DNA of 12,273 bases from an uncultured Clostridium sp. (lineage in GTDB: Bacteria > Bacillota > Clostridia > TANB77 > CAG-508): positions 1-12,273 of the forward strand of contig CAMMEP010000046.1 of NCBI GenBank assembly GCA_946495905.1. The letters are read 5' to 3'. The position numbers and the translations under genes are program-made. Below the pieces are notes generated by a model. That model searched no databases and was not told the DNA's origin. It saw only the letters and a program-made list of their open reading frames with translations. The number at the start of each line of letters is the position of its first letter. Positions within the stretch are counted from its first letter, which is position 1. Below, one piece after another: positions 1 to 6,271 of the stretch.

Positions 1-800
1 CTATCAAATGTTTCTCTTAAGTTATTTCTAGCTGAGATCCATCCCATTCCATCTGTAAACCATACAAATTCAAATCCTACAACTTTATCTGCCTCTTCTG
101 CTATCATTTTATAGCTCCTTGCTGTTTCATTAAGTTTTGAACCACCAGCAGCATAAAAGTTAGTTTCTATTCCATAAATACAATTATCAGTTTTTATTAC
201 ATAATCAAATCGCTTAGTTGCTTGATTTTTATTACTTATAAAAGACATATCTAGTTTCCATCTATTTTCTATATCCTGTAAGTACATTTCTTTAAAATAT
301 GTTTCATTTTTCTTAAAACCTGCTTTTTGAATAAATTTTTCCACTAAATCTTCCATTAAATGTCCGCCACGATTTTTTCTAGCATTAGAATTTAGTCCAG
401 ATTCAACACCTAAAACATAATCATATAAATTATTAACTAGGTGTTTTTCTAATAACTCAAATAGACCTGTTTCTCTCATAAACACTTTATATTGCTTTAC
501 TTCATAATTCATTTTTTTAAAATTATATTCAAATTTATTTCCATCATCATCTAAAACAATTATTTCATACTGTCTGACTGCTAATAATATAGGTATACAT
601 TTTAAAACTTCAGGATATTTTCTTACTAAATCTTCAAATTCTTTTTCTACATTTTTACTACCAATTAAAGAATTTAACATATTTAGTTCTATTTTATATA
701 TTTCCGCATTCTTATATATCGTTTCAAAATCTATGTAATATTTATAATTAGCAATACTATCTGTAAAAGTAAGTAGCCATTGTGCAAAATCTCTTTTCAT
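1..800 (-). CDS. dpnB: DpnII-family type II restriction endonuclease, partial (C-terminus off the window)
   Basis: I translated this by hand from the ATG at 800. The frame stays open for 266 codons to the window edge, so only about the last twenty residues of a usual ~288-residue DpnII/MboI enzyme are missing. The family cuts unmethylated GATC. Visible landmarks are an RKNRGGHLMEDLVE segment near residues 145-160, then RFDYVIK followed by YGIETNFYAAGGSKLNE. This last segment is the conserved core of the family and carries the likely metal-binding acidic residues of its PD-(D/E)xK-like site. The start is supported by AAAGGAGGA upstream and by a 4-base ATGA overlap with the end of dpnA, which implies translational coupling. 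It is the last gene of the dpnM-dpnA-dpnB operon. Assignment rests on this core motif plus operon context and is strong. Whether the missing end is intact cannot be seen. Confidence 0.93.
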   Translation of the reverse strand, partial: MKRDFAQWLLTFTDSIANYKYYIDFETIYKNAEIYKIELNMLNSLIGSKNVEKEFEDLVRKYPEVLKCIPILLAVRQYEIIVLDDDGNKFEYNFKKMNYEVKQYKVFMRETGLFELLEKHLVNNLYDYVLGVESGLNSNARKNRGGHLMEDLVEKFIQKAGFKKNETYFKEMYLQDIENRWKLDMSFISNKNQATKRFDYVIKTDNCIYGIETNFYAAGGSKLNETARSYKMIAEEADKVVGFEFVWFTDGMGWISARNNLRETFD

Positions 801-1576
801 AATAAATCCTCCTTTATTTGTTCATATCTTCTTATTGATAAATCTAAATATTCTTTTGAATTATCTATTCCTATGTATCTTCTATTTAATTTTACTGCTG
901 AAATTCCTGTTGTACTACTACCACAAAAAGGATCTAAAATTAAATCATTTTCATTCGTCGATGCTAAAATTATTCTTTCTAATATTTCCAAAGGTTTTTG
1001 TGTTGGATGTTTTCCTTGTCTCTTTTCTGATGGCTTTGTTAGCGAAGTTGTCCAAACATCTTTCATTTGTTTTTTACTATTCAGTTGTTTCATTACATCA
1101 TAATTAAATGTATATTTTACATTTTTCAAATCTTTTCTTGCCCACAAAATTGTTTCTGTTGAATGTGTAAAAGTTTTACAAGCTAAATTAGGTGGAGGAT
1201 TAGTCTTTTGCCAAGTTATATTGTTTATAATTTTAAATCCTTCTTCTTCAAGAGCCATTCCTATCGAATAGATATTGTGTAAAGTTCCACTAATCCATAT
1301 TGTTCCATTATCTTTTAATATTCTATAACACTCTTTAATCCATGTTCTATTAAATTTATGTTTTTCAGATATACTTAAACTTCTATCCCACTGTCCTTTA
1401 TTTACACTAACCATTTTTCCACCACTACAAGTAATTCCATCATTTGATAAAAAATATGGTGGGTCAGCAAAAATCATATCAAAAGTTTTAGTTTCAAATT
1501 TTTTCAATGTTTTAGTTGTATCACTATCAATTAATTTGAAGCTACCATCTTCATAATAGAATTTTCCTCTGTACAT
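797..1576 (-). CDS. dpnA: DpnA-like adenine-N6 DNA methyltransferase (GATC, single-strand capable)
   Basis: This 259-residue protein has DPPY at residues 38-41 (context FADPPYFLSNDG) and the AdoMet-binding motif DPFCGSSTTG at 215-224. Having the catalytic motif before the AdoMet motif is the beta-class order. Segments such as WISGTLHNIYSIGMALE, ITWQKTNPPPNL, FTHSTETILWARK and KHPTQKPLEILERIILAST are typical of the DpnA/MboC group. In the DpnII system this second methylase modifies GATC in single- as well as double-stranded DNA, and in pneumococcus it protects DNA taken up by transformation. The chosen ATG follows GAGGAGA at a good distance. The gene starts inside dpnM (46-base overlap) and ends in an ATGA overlap with dpnB, so all three are translationally coupled. 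It appears intact. Confidence 0.95.
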   Translation of the reverse strand: MYRGKFYYEDGSFKLIDSDTTKTLKKFETKTFDMIFADPPYFLSNDGITCSGGKMVSVNKGQWDRSLSISEKHKFNRTWIKECYRILKDNGTIWISGTLHNIYSIGMALEEEGFKIINNITWQKTNPPPNLACKTFTHSTETILWARKDLKNVKYTFNYDVMKQLNSKKQMKDVWTTSLTKPSEKRQGKHPTQKPLEILERIILASTNENDLILDPFCGSSTTGISAVKLNRRYIGIDNSKEYLDLSIRRYEQIKEDLL

Positions 1577-2478
1577 TCTATTGTCTCCTCATAATTTGTT
1601 ATAAGTAATTCTGAAATTTCTCCTCTTCCTTTACTGTTTGCATTTATCATTCTCTTTGCTGAAACTTCATTTATATTAAATCCTTTGTAAATATCTTCAA
1701 AAAATGTATCTTCTTTGTTTGTATTTTTAGGATTTGAATTACTTAGCATTAATTTTGCTTTTTTATTATTTAATTCGCAATAATATTTAGCAAGCTCTTT
1801 TTGATTTTCATCATTAAAGTCTTCTTTTGTATATGAAGTAAATCCAGATGTAATAGATAAAGGTCTATATGGTGGATCAAAATATACAAATGTTTTATTA
1901 TCAACATATTCACTGCTCTTTTTGTAATCACCATATTCAAATATTACATTTTGAATTAGTTTAGACAAGTTTCTTAAATTTTTAGAATCACATATTGTAG
2001 GATTTTTATATTTACCACAAGGTACATTAAATTTTCCACTTTTATTAACTCTATATAAACCGTTAAAACACGTCCTATTCAAGAATATAAATTCAGAAGC
2101 TCTTTTTACATCAATTACTTTTTCTAGTTTATAAGAATTATATTTATTTCTTATATCATAAAAATAAGCTGTTCTCTCGTCTGTTTCTAATTTTAAAAAT
2201 TCTTTTTCTTTTTTATCTAATTCTTCAATTAAATCTTCTACATTGTTTTTTATTACATTATAACAATTTATTAAGTCTTTATTTATATCAAATGCATAAG
2301 CTTCTTTTACATCATATCTTTGTAATATATCTATTAGAACTGCCCCACCACCTATAAATGGTTCTACATATCTCTCTATAACTCCATTTTCCAAATCAAA
2401 TGGGTAAAAGTTTTTCAGCTGTGAAATCAAGCCACCTTTCCCTCCAGCCCATTTTACAAAAGGTCTTATTAGTTCCAT
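1531..2478 (-). CDS. dpnM: DpnM-like Dam-family adenine-N6 DNA methyltransferase (GATC)
   Basis: An alpha-class (D12/Dam) methylase of 315 residues. Motifs in order are FVKWAGGKG at 7-15, the AdoMet motif EPFIGGGAV at 39-47, the Dam-type recognition segment NRTCFNGLYR at 134-143, and the catalytic DPPY at 201-204. It methylates adenine in double-stranded GATC and protects the host from the neighbouring endonuclease. The open frame could start at TTG 2490, but that codon runs directly into GGAGG, which is an ideal ribosome binding site for the ATG at 2478, so I start there. It is slightly longer than the roughly 284-residue pneumococcal enzyme. The extra length sits partly in a C-terminal tail that overlaps the start of dpnA. 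It is the first gene of the operon, with its own promoter just upstream. Confidence 0.95.
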   Translation of the reverse strand: MELIRPFVKWAGGKGGLISQLKNFYPFDLENGVIERYVEPFIGGGAVLIDILQRYDVKEAYAFDINKDLINCYNVIKNNVEDLIEELDKKEKEFLKLETDERTAYFYDIRNKYNSYKLEKVIDVKRASEFIFLNRTCFNGLYRVNKSGKFNVPCGKYKNPTICDSKNLRNLSKLIQNVIFEYGDYKKSSEYVDNKTFVYFDPPYRPLSITSGFTSYTKEDFNDENQKELAKYYCELNNKKAKLMLSNSNPKNTNKEDTFFEDIYKGFNINEVSAKRMINANSKGRGEISELLITNYEETIECTEENSIMKMVASN

Positions 2479-2500
2479 TTTTTCCTCCAATTCTACACAT

Positions 2501-2529
2501 AATATATCATATTTTCTCTATTTTAACAA
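2501..2529 (-). promoter_or_regulatory. Sigma-A-type promoter of the dpnM-dpnA-dpnB operon
   Basis: On the minus strand, TTGTTA (2524-2529) and TATATT (2501-2506) are separated by 17 bases. The predicted transcript would start only about 15 bases before the dpnM ATG, leaving just room for the GGAGG at 2484-2488. No operator or binding site for a controller protein is evident. Between this promoter and the end of the broken phosphatase gene (2530-2779) I see no gene and no clear terminator. Confidence 0.6.
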
Positions 2530-2779
2530 CAAATAAAAACTTAAATTTTAAAACTATTTTATATCAATTATCCCATTTTTTCAAATTTCTTTACTCAACT
2601 TTTTACAACCTCTAAATTTCCTATGCAAAAGTAATTTATTAGCCTTAAATTATTACAATATTTTACCACTTCTAATTTGAATAAATCCTAAAATTTAAAC
2701 ATAAAATTAACCCTCCTTATTAAACTATTTTTGTCTAATAATTTAGGTTTAGTATATCCATCATTCATTTTTTATTAGA

Positions 2780-3410
2780 TTAATCTTTTATTTGTTCTAT
2801 ATTAATTAATTTATTTTTTCTAAATGTCATTTTTAATAAACAAGGAGATGTTATATCTAAGGCAGTGCCTTTATACGCCAATTTTACATCTTTATTTACT
2901 TCACACCAATTTAATAAGAAGAACTTGATTGAACCTCCGATGACTTACAATTGCAATTTTCTTTCCTTCATAATCTTTCAATATTTTGTCAAAAAATTTT
3001 GTCATTCTTTCTTTTGTATCTTCTGCACTTTCTCCATCAGACGTTTTAAATTTCCTATCTAATAACTGCTCTTGAGAAGGATCTCTTGTACTTTTGTATT
3101 TCATAAATTCACCTAGTTCTTTTAAATTTCCTAATTTTCTCTCACATAAGTTATTATCTAAATTAATTGGTAAATTATTAACATTAGCAATATATTTTGC
3201 AGTAGCTTTTGCTCTTGTATAACTACTTGACCAAATAATGTCAATATCTTTTAATTCTACATTTTCACTTAATTTTTTAGATTGTTCTTCACCCTCTACT
3301 GATAAAATCTCTTTTTCATTAATTAATTGAGAATCTTCATTCGTATTTCTAATTCCATTCTCATCAACTGTTTCAGCATGTCTTATCAAATAAATAATAG
3401 TATCTTCCAT
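2780..3410 (-). pseudogene. Histidine phosphatase (phosphoglycerate-mutase-like) gene with a one-base frameshift
   Basis: The N-terminal half is a clear histidine phosphatase: IIYLIRHAET at residues 6-15 carries the phospho-accepting histidine (His11). IIWSSSYTRAKATA and ERKLGNL follow, and then VSH with His157 of the second motif. Directly after it the frame turns into RRFN and stops at 2901. Dropping one base (the G at 2939 on the plus strand) restores the family sequence SHGGSI, then KFFLLNWCEVN and YKGTALDITSPCLL, ending at TAA 2780-2782. The corrected protein has 209 residues, and 631 bases is 3x210+1, fitting one extra base. The ATG at 3410 puts the start five residues before the motif core, as is usual; an alternative ATG at 3425 abuts the AAAGG. 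The substrate is unknown. The gene has its own promoter. It is either a recent pseudogene or a sequencing error, though the site is not in a homopolymer. Confidence 0.88.
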
Positions 3411-3450
3411 TTTTATTAACCCCATCCTTTATTCTTTATTTTGTATATTT

Positions 3451-3479
3451 ATTATATATATTTTTTTTATCTTTTTCAA
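3451..3479 (-). promoter_or_regulatory. Promoter of the histidine phosphatase gene
   Basis: TTGAAA (3474-3479) and a perfect TATAAT (3451-3456) lie 17 bases apart on the minus strand. The start of transcription would fall about 35 bases before the ATG at 3410. The promoter still looks good although the gene behind it is frameshifted, which suggests that the damage is recent or is a sequencing error. Confidence 0.65.
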
Positions 3480-3488
3480 TATTGAATA

Positions 3489-3542
3489 AAAATTTTAACC
3501 GATAATAGAAAAAATTATACTCTATTACTTAGTTAAAATTTT
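3489..3542. repeat. AT-only inverted repeat upstream of the phosphatase promoter
   Basis: AAAATTTTAAC (3489-3499) pairs exactly with GTTAAAATTTT (3532-3542). Inside it, AATAGA pairs with TCTATT around an 11-base loop. The arms hold almost no G or C, so a stable RNA terminator is doubtful and some of the match may be chance in such AT-rich DNA. It marks the right border of the phosphatase unit and the left end of a run of hairpins. Confidence 0.4.
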
Positions 3543-3586
3543 ATTTTATATATTTTTAATATAAACCCTGAAATTTTTGAGCAAAA

Positions 3587-3630
3587 AAATGGTGTATTAT
3601 CCCCTTTCTTAGATAAATAATACACCATTT
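3587..3630 (-). terminator. Rho-independent terminator
   Basis: AAATGGTGTATTAT (3587-3600) and ATAATACACCATTT (3617-3630) form a perfect 14-bp stem with a 16-base loop. Read on the minus strand the stem runs straight into seven Ts, the classic terminator tail. It lies directly against the stop codon (3629-3631) of the possible small ORF at 3629-3793, so something transcribed on the minus strand probably ends here. Confidence 0.65.
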
Positions 3631-3793
3631 ATTTAAACCCCTCATTTCGTCGCTTTTTATTTTTATGATAGTCTAGTATGTAGATACCTATATCTACTGC
3701 AAATGCCGTTATATTTAAACCTTGTGCATCCTTGCCCACACTTTTTATTACTTTTGAAATACTATAACATTTCAAAAGTAATAAGAAAAACAT
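3629..3793 (-). CDS. Possible small protein of 53 residues, unknown
   Basis: An ATG at 3793 is preceded by AAAAGGA at about nine bases and opens a 53-codon frame. It starts MFFLLLKCYSISK and ends with a basic tail HKNKKRRNEGFK. The stop codon abuts the terminator at 3587-3630. The same frame is open without a start back to 3895. I recognise no family. Against it: a 19-bp palindrome (3742-3787) covers roughly codons 3 to 18, which is unusual for coding DNA, and the whole neighbourhood is full of hairpins. It could equally be the 3' part of a structured RNA or a decayed gene. Confidence 0.25.
   Translation of the reverse strand: MFFLLLLKCYSISKVIKSVGKDAQGLNITAFAVDIGIYILDYHKNKKRRNEGFK
3680..3697. 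repeat. Short perfect hairpin
   Basis: GTAGATA (3680-3686) and TATCTAC (3691-3697) flank a 4-base CCTA loop. It has no T tail, so it is not a terminator. It is one of several stem-loops in the stretch 3489-4066. Confidence 0.4.
3742..3787. repeat. Long palindrome, 19-bp arms
   Basis: The core ATTACTTTTGAAAT (3747-3760) pairs perfectly with ATTTCAAAAGTAAT (3769-3782) around an 8-base loop. Pairing continues outward to 3742 and 3787 with one G-T wobble, giving an arm of about 19 bp. Neither strand has a good T run after it, so it is not a simple terminator. Perfect arms of this length are not expected by chance even in AT-rich DNA. Possible readings are a structured RNA, an element end, or a DNA-level cruciform. 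Confidence 0.7.
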
Positions 3794-3986
3794 TCGGTAA
3801 ATTCCTTTTGAAGTTTTTCTTACATTTGCATATCCATTATTACAAGTTTTGCCTCCTGAAACTCTTTGTTTATTGTGAGTTTGCGTTACGAAATCTCACT
3901 TACGCATTTTGTGCAAATAGACTGTTTACACGAATACGAATGAATTTTATTGCATCGGCTCATCAAACCTATCTCTTTTTTGTTTT

Positions 3987-4014
3987 AAAACGAGTTTACG
4001 GCATCTCTCGTTTT
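3987..4014. terminator. Bidirectional-looking hairpin terminator
   Basis: AAAACGAG (3987-3994) and CTCGTTTT (4007-4014) form an 8-bp stem with a 12-base loop. On the plus strand the stem continues into TTTTTATTT, a passable terminator tail; on the minus strand it ends in four Ts. No plus-strand gene is convincing here, so a plus-strand small RNA ending at about 4018 is possible but unproven. Confidence 0.4.
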
Positions 4015-4028
4015 TATTTATATGTAAT

Positions 4029-4066
4029 AAAAACTCTAGCACTATTGTTTAGTAACTAGAGTTTTT
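4029..4066 (-). terminator. Rho-independent terminator of the ribbon-helix-helix gene
   Basis: AAAAACTCTAG (4029-4039) pairs perfectly with CTAGAGTTTTT (4056-4066), with ACT/AGT extending the stem inside a 16-base loop. On the minus strand it follows the stop of the gene at 4088 by about 20 bases and ends in TTTTTATT. Because the arms are A/T symmetric at both ends it could also work on the plus strand. Confidence 0.65.
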
Positions 4067-4087
4067 AATTTTTTTATTGTAAATATT

Positions 4088-4549
4088 TTATTCGTTTCTA
4101 TATATTTCTCCTATTGTATAAAAATCATATAGATCCTCTTTAGTCATATTTTCGGTATCACGACTAATATAATAATTAGCTTTATTACGAGCATTATTTA
4201 ACATTTTTATAAAATTCTTATGCATATCATCTCCTAATATTTTATCAAAAAATTCACCTAATAAATATGTATTTATAGCACTTGTTCTTAAATATTTTGC
4301 AGTTAATTTTCTTTGTGATTTTATAAATGGTGTTAATTTTGCATCTACAATGCTATCTAATTGTTTAACTATAAAGTCTAAATTATCATTATACATTTGA
4401 ATATTTAATTCCTTTTCTATTCCACTTCTAATAATATCTGATTCAAATCTCCCTTGCTTACTAGCTAATTTTTTTAACATTTCTTTCTTTTCTTTTGGTA
4501 ATCTTACTATAATTGGTACTAATTTTTCTTTATCATTATCTTTTTTCAT
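4088..4549 (-). CDS. Ribbon-helix-helix (CopG/Arc-like) DNA-binding protein, function unknown
   Basis: The 153-residue product has an N-terminal ribbon-helix-helix signature at about residues 10-48: a charged lead, then PIIVRLPKEKKEMLKKLASK, then a helix FESDIIRSGIEKEL. Such folds dimerise and bind DNA through the short beta strand. They occur in plasmid copy-control, partition and relaxosome accessory proteins, in antitoxins and in other repressors. The remaining ~100 residues are helical, charged and unrecognised. The start ATG follows AAAGGAG at seven bases. The gene stands alone, with a terminator behind it and four hairpins in the gap upstream, and has no toxin, relaxase or replication gene beside it. 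A relic or cargo gene of a plasmid or integrative element is my inference. The N-terminal domain call is good; the role is open. Confidence 0.8.
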   Translation of the reverse strand: MKKDNDKEKLVPIIVRLPKEKKEMLKKLASKQGRFESDIIRSGIEKELNIQMYNDNLDFIVKQLDSIVDAKLTPFIKSQRKLTAKYLRTSAINTYLLGEFFDKILGDDMHKNFIKMLNNARNKANYYISRDTENMTKEDLYDFYTIGEIYRNE

Positions 4550-4611
4550 ATACTCACTCCTTTTCTAAATCTACAATTAAAAATTTGCCTCAAAACAATT
4601 TTGCAGGATCA

Positions 4612-4630
4612 GGGAGATATCTCATCTCCC
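4612..4630. repeat. Hairpin GGGAGAT/ATCTCCC
   Basis: GGGAGAT (4612-4618) and ATCTCCC (4624-4630) form a perfect 7-bp stem with a 5-base loop, about 65 bases upstream of the ribbon-helix-helix start. It is a plausible operator or oriT-type hairpin for that protein, but this is only positional inference. Confidence 0.45.
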
Positions 4631-4640
4631 CAAAACAGCT

Positions 4641-4657
4641 AAAAAGCGTGGCTTTTT
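4641..4657. repeat. Hairpin AAAAAGC/GCTTTTT
   Basis: AAAAAGC (4641-4647) and GCTTTTT (4651-4657) pair around a 3-base loop. On either strand the 3' arm ends in five Ts, so it could act as a small terminator or attenuator ahead of the ribbon-helix-helix gene. Confidence 0.45.
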
Positions 4658-4670
4658 ACTAGATACACAT

Positions 4671-4707
4671 TATTTTCCTATATATCAGTTAGATATCTAA
4701 GAAAATA
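4671..4707. repeat. Hairpin with 16-base arms
   Basis: The left arm 4671-4686 and right arm 4692-4707 pair at 14 of 16 positions around the loop AGTTA. The right side also contains the perfect 12-base palindrome TTAGATATCTAA. It has no T tail. It is the third of four stem-loops packed between 4612 and 4739. Confidence 0.5.
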
Positions 4708-4712
4708 CATTA

Positions 4713-4739
4713 AAAGAACTACTATATAAGCAGTTCTTT
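4713..4739 (-). terminator. Probable weak terminator downstream of the truncated carboxypeptidase gene
   Basis: AAAGAACT (4713-4720) pairs with AGTTCTTT (4732-4739), with CT/AG adding two inner pairs. On the minus strand the stem ends TTCTTTT, a short T tail. It lies about 60 bases beyond the broken end of the carboxypeptidase gene, so it may be that gene's original terminator or part of the hairpin cluster. Confidence 0.4.
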
Positions 4740-4797
4740 GTTAGGTGTTTATAATTTTATATTTTTATATTTTTAAAATCCTACTGTCTGTAGTATT

Positions 4798-5391
4798 TCA
4801 TAGGTGTCGGAATTGTTCTGTACAGTCATTTGCAGATACTACACAAATGGCTTTTAACATTTCATCTACTGTTAATTCTTCTCCTACCTCAAGCCATATT
4901 TGTGAGCCTCCCATTCCTGCTGCTGTTTCTGAACATGGTACTTTGTCTTCTAATGTTATTTGACCCGAATCTAAAGCTTCCATAATTAAAAGTAAGCTCA
5001 TTACTTTAGTAACACTAGCTGGCCTTAGTTGTTCATGCATATTATGCTCATAAAGTACTTTTCCTGTTTTTTGTTCTATTAATATAGCTCCACCCGATTC
5101 TAGGTTCAAACTATTGTCTCCAAAAGTATTCTTGTTTTCCGCTGAGCTTTCTGTTGTAACTGTTTCTTCTGACTCTGCCTCTTCTGTTTCATTTGTATTT
5201 TCACTGTTTTGTGCATTACTATTTACTTGGCTATTTTGTACATTTGCTTTTGTTTCGGATGTTAATGGTTCTGTTTCGGATGACCATACATATAGCGCTT
5301 CATCAGTTGCAAATACTACCGAAAATGTAAAAATTATTAGAAATATTAAGCAGAAACTGACTATCTTTATTATTTTTTTATTTATAATCAT
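4798..5391 (-). pseudogene. D-alanyl-D-alanine carboxypeptidase (peptidase S11), truncated after the SxN motif
   Basis: Family S11 enzymes trim the terminal D-alanine of peptidoglycan stem peptides outside the membrane. This product has a signal peptide (residues 1 to about 28), a Ser/Thr/Glu/Asn-rich linker (about 36-95), then GGAILIEQKTGKVLYEHN, the nucleophile box SVTK at 126-129 and SAN at 186-188. Right after SANDCT the family sequence stops and six unrelated residues lead to a stop. The third box (KTG) and roughly half the usual ~380 residues are absent, so it should be inactive. In another frame the DNA runs on as NNSDTYEILQTVGF to a stop at 4773, also without KTG. Deletion or element insertion is likelier than a simple indel. 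The start has a near-perfect SD. In related genomes a dacB/dacF-type gene follows ytfJ, so the place is conserved. Confidence 0.87.
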
Positions 5392-5397
5392 AAAAAG

Positions 5398-5432
5398 ACC
5401 TCCTAAATATATTATATTTATATTTAGAAGGT
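5398..5432 (-). promoter_or_regulatory. Hairpin enclosing the ribosome binding site of the carboxypeptidase gene; terminator-like
   Basis: On the minus strand ACCTTCTAAATAT (5432-5420) pairs with ATATTTAGGAGGT (5410-5398): 13 pairs with one T-G wobble and a 9-base loop. The right arm contains the AGGAGG of the carboxypeptidase gene, and CTTTTTATG follows, so the stem plus T run also looks like a terminator for read-through from the sortase gene. A TATAAT sits in the loop (5411-5416), with a weak TTACCA 18 bases upstream. A transcript starting there would lack the left arm and leave the ribosome site free. The pairing is seen; the regulatory meaning is inferred. Confidence 0.55.
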
Positions 5433-5481
5433 ATTGGTAATATTACTTATTTTCTATCTTTACTAATTATTTTAGACTCTA

Positions 5482-6246
5482 CTATTTAATCAATTTAGCA
5501 TGAAGGACCACCCTATAGTAATTATTATCGGCACAAGTAGATAAGGTAATTATTTTATCAGCATTTGTTACTTCTATATTAAAATCTACTTTACTACGTG
5601 ATTTTAATTCATTTAAAAAATTAGTGTATTCAGTGTCATTTGCAAATGAATTGTTAGTATAATATGTTTCCTTTGCAATTTGATAAATAGAAAATACTTG
5701 ATAGTTGTAAGTTTCATCATCTGTTATAAATTTAATTTGTAAATTTTCTTTATTCTCATACCATTCTGGCTTTAAAATATTTTTCAATGATCCGAACATA
5801 GATCCATCCCTTCTATTATGACCATATATAGTTATATTTTTATCTGTTTCATCTAATTGTACTCTATAATCTACAAAAGGCCATCCTGCTGCATTATTTT
5901 CTTTGTCAAGGCTATGTGATAAATAAAAAGAATTATCAGTACTTTGAACCACTGGATAATCTATATTTGTATTATTAACTCTTATCCAACCCACTATATC
6001 TGGATTTGTTTTTCTTAATTTTACAAAATTAATACTTATACTATCATCACTATTTTCAGCACTATCATTCTCTATAATAGATTCTTTAGCAATTTGCATT
6101 ACATTGTTGCTATGCTCATTTTCTTTTACCCAATTCCATATATACACTATACAAACTATTAAAATAATAAGTGAGATTAATCTAAAAAAGGGAATTTTAA
6201 TTTTTCTACTTCTTTCTTTTGAATGTTTGCCTACTGATTTACTCAT
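5482..6246 (-). CDS. srtB: Class B sortase
   Basis: A 254-residue membrane-anchored transpeptidase. A basic N-terminus is followed by a membrane segment at about residues 20-38, putting the catalytic domain outside. Family features in order: NIDYPVVQSTDNSFYLSH, GWPFVDYR, TIYGHN with catalytic His143, and ITLSTC with catalytic Cys238, followed by Arg245. This is the complete His-Cys-Arg set with class B spacing and flanks. Sortases cut a C-terminal sorting signal of secreted proteins and join them to peptidoglycan. The frame could begin at TTG 6288, but GGAGGA just before the ATG at 6246 decides the start. The wall protein gene directly upstream carries a sorting signal and is its likely substrate. 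A hairpin at 6272-6297 between them may reduce sortase expression relative to the substrate. Confidence 0.95.
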   Translation of the reverse strand: MSKSVGKHSKERSRKIKIPFFRLISLIILIVCIVYIWNWVKENEHSNNVMQIAKESIIENDSAENSDDSISINFVKLRKTNPDIVGWIRVNNTNIDYPVVQSTDNSFYLSHSLDKENNAAGWPFVDYRVQLDETDKNITIYGHNRRDGSMFGSLKNILKPEWYENKENLQIKFITDDETYNYQVFSIYQIAKETYYTNNSFANDTEYTNFLNELKSRSKVDFNIEVTNADKIITLSTCADNNYYRVVLHAKLIK

Positions 6247-6271
6247 TATTCCTCCATTTTTTATAATAGCT

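Noticed and set aside
2479..2490. TTG start giving dpnM four extra residues
   Set aside because: These codons contain the GGAGG that serves the ATG at 2478; the ATG is the far better start.
2702..2766. Tiny ORF of about 26 codons starting MNDGYTKPK downstream of the phosphatase
   Set aside because: It has no ribosome binding site and is too short to support; it is probably decayed or random sequence.
3703..4059. 118-codon plus-strand ORF across the hairpin region
   Set aside because: It has no ribosome binding site before the ATG and an odd Phe/Leu/Tyr-rich composition. It runs through two strong palindromes and ends inside the terminator at 4029-4066. It looks like the antisense of a noncoding or minus-strand region.
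3629..4066. Retron or CRISPR/tracrRNA-type noncoding RNA
   Set aside because: There is no reverse transcriptase, cas gene or repeat-spacer array in the window. The hairpins alone do not support these systems.
4612..4739. T-box or other known riboswitch upstream of the ribbon-helix-helix gene
   Set aside because: I found no T-box core sequence or recognisable aptamer; the structure is a series of simple hairpins.
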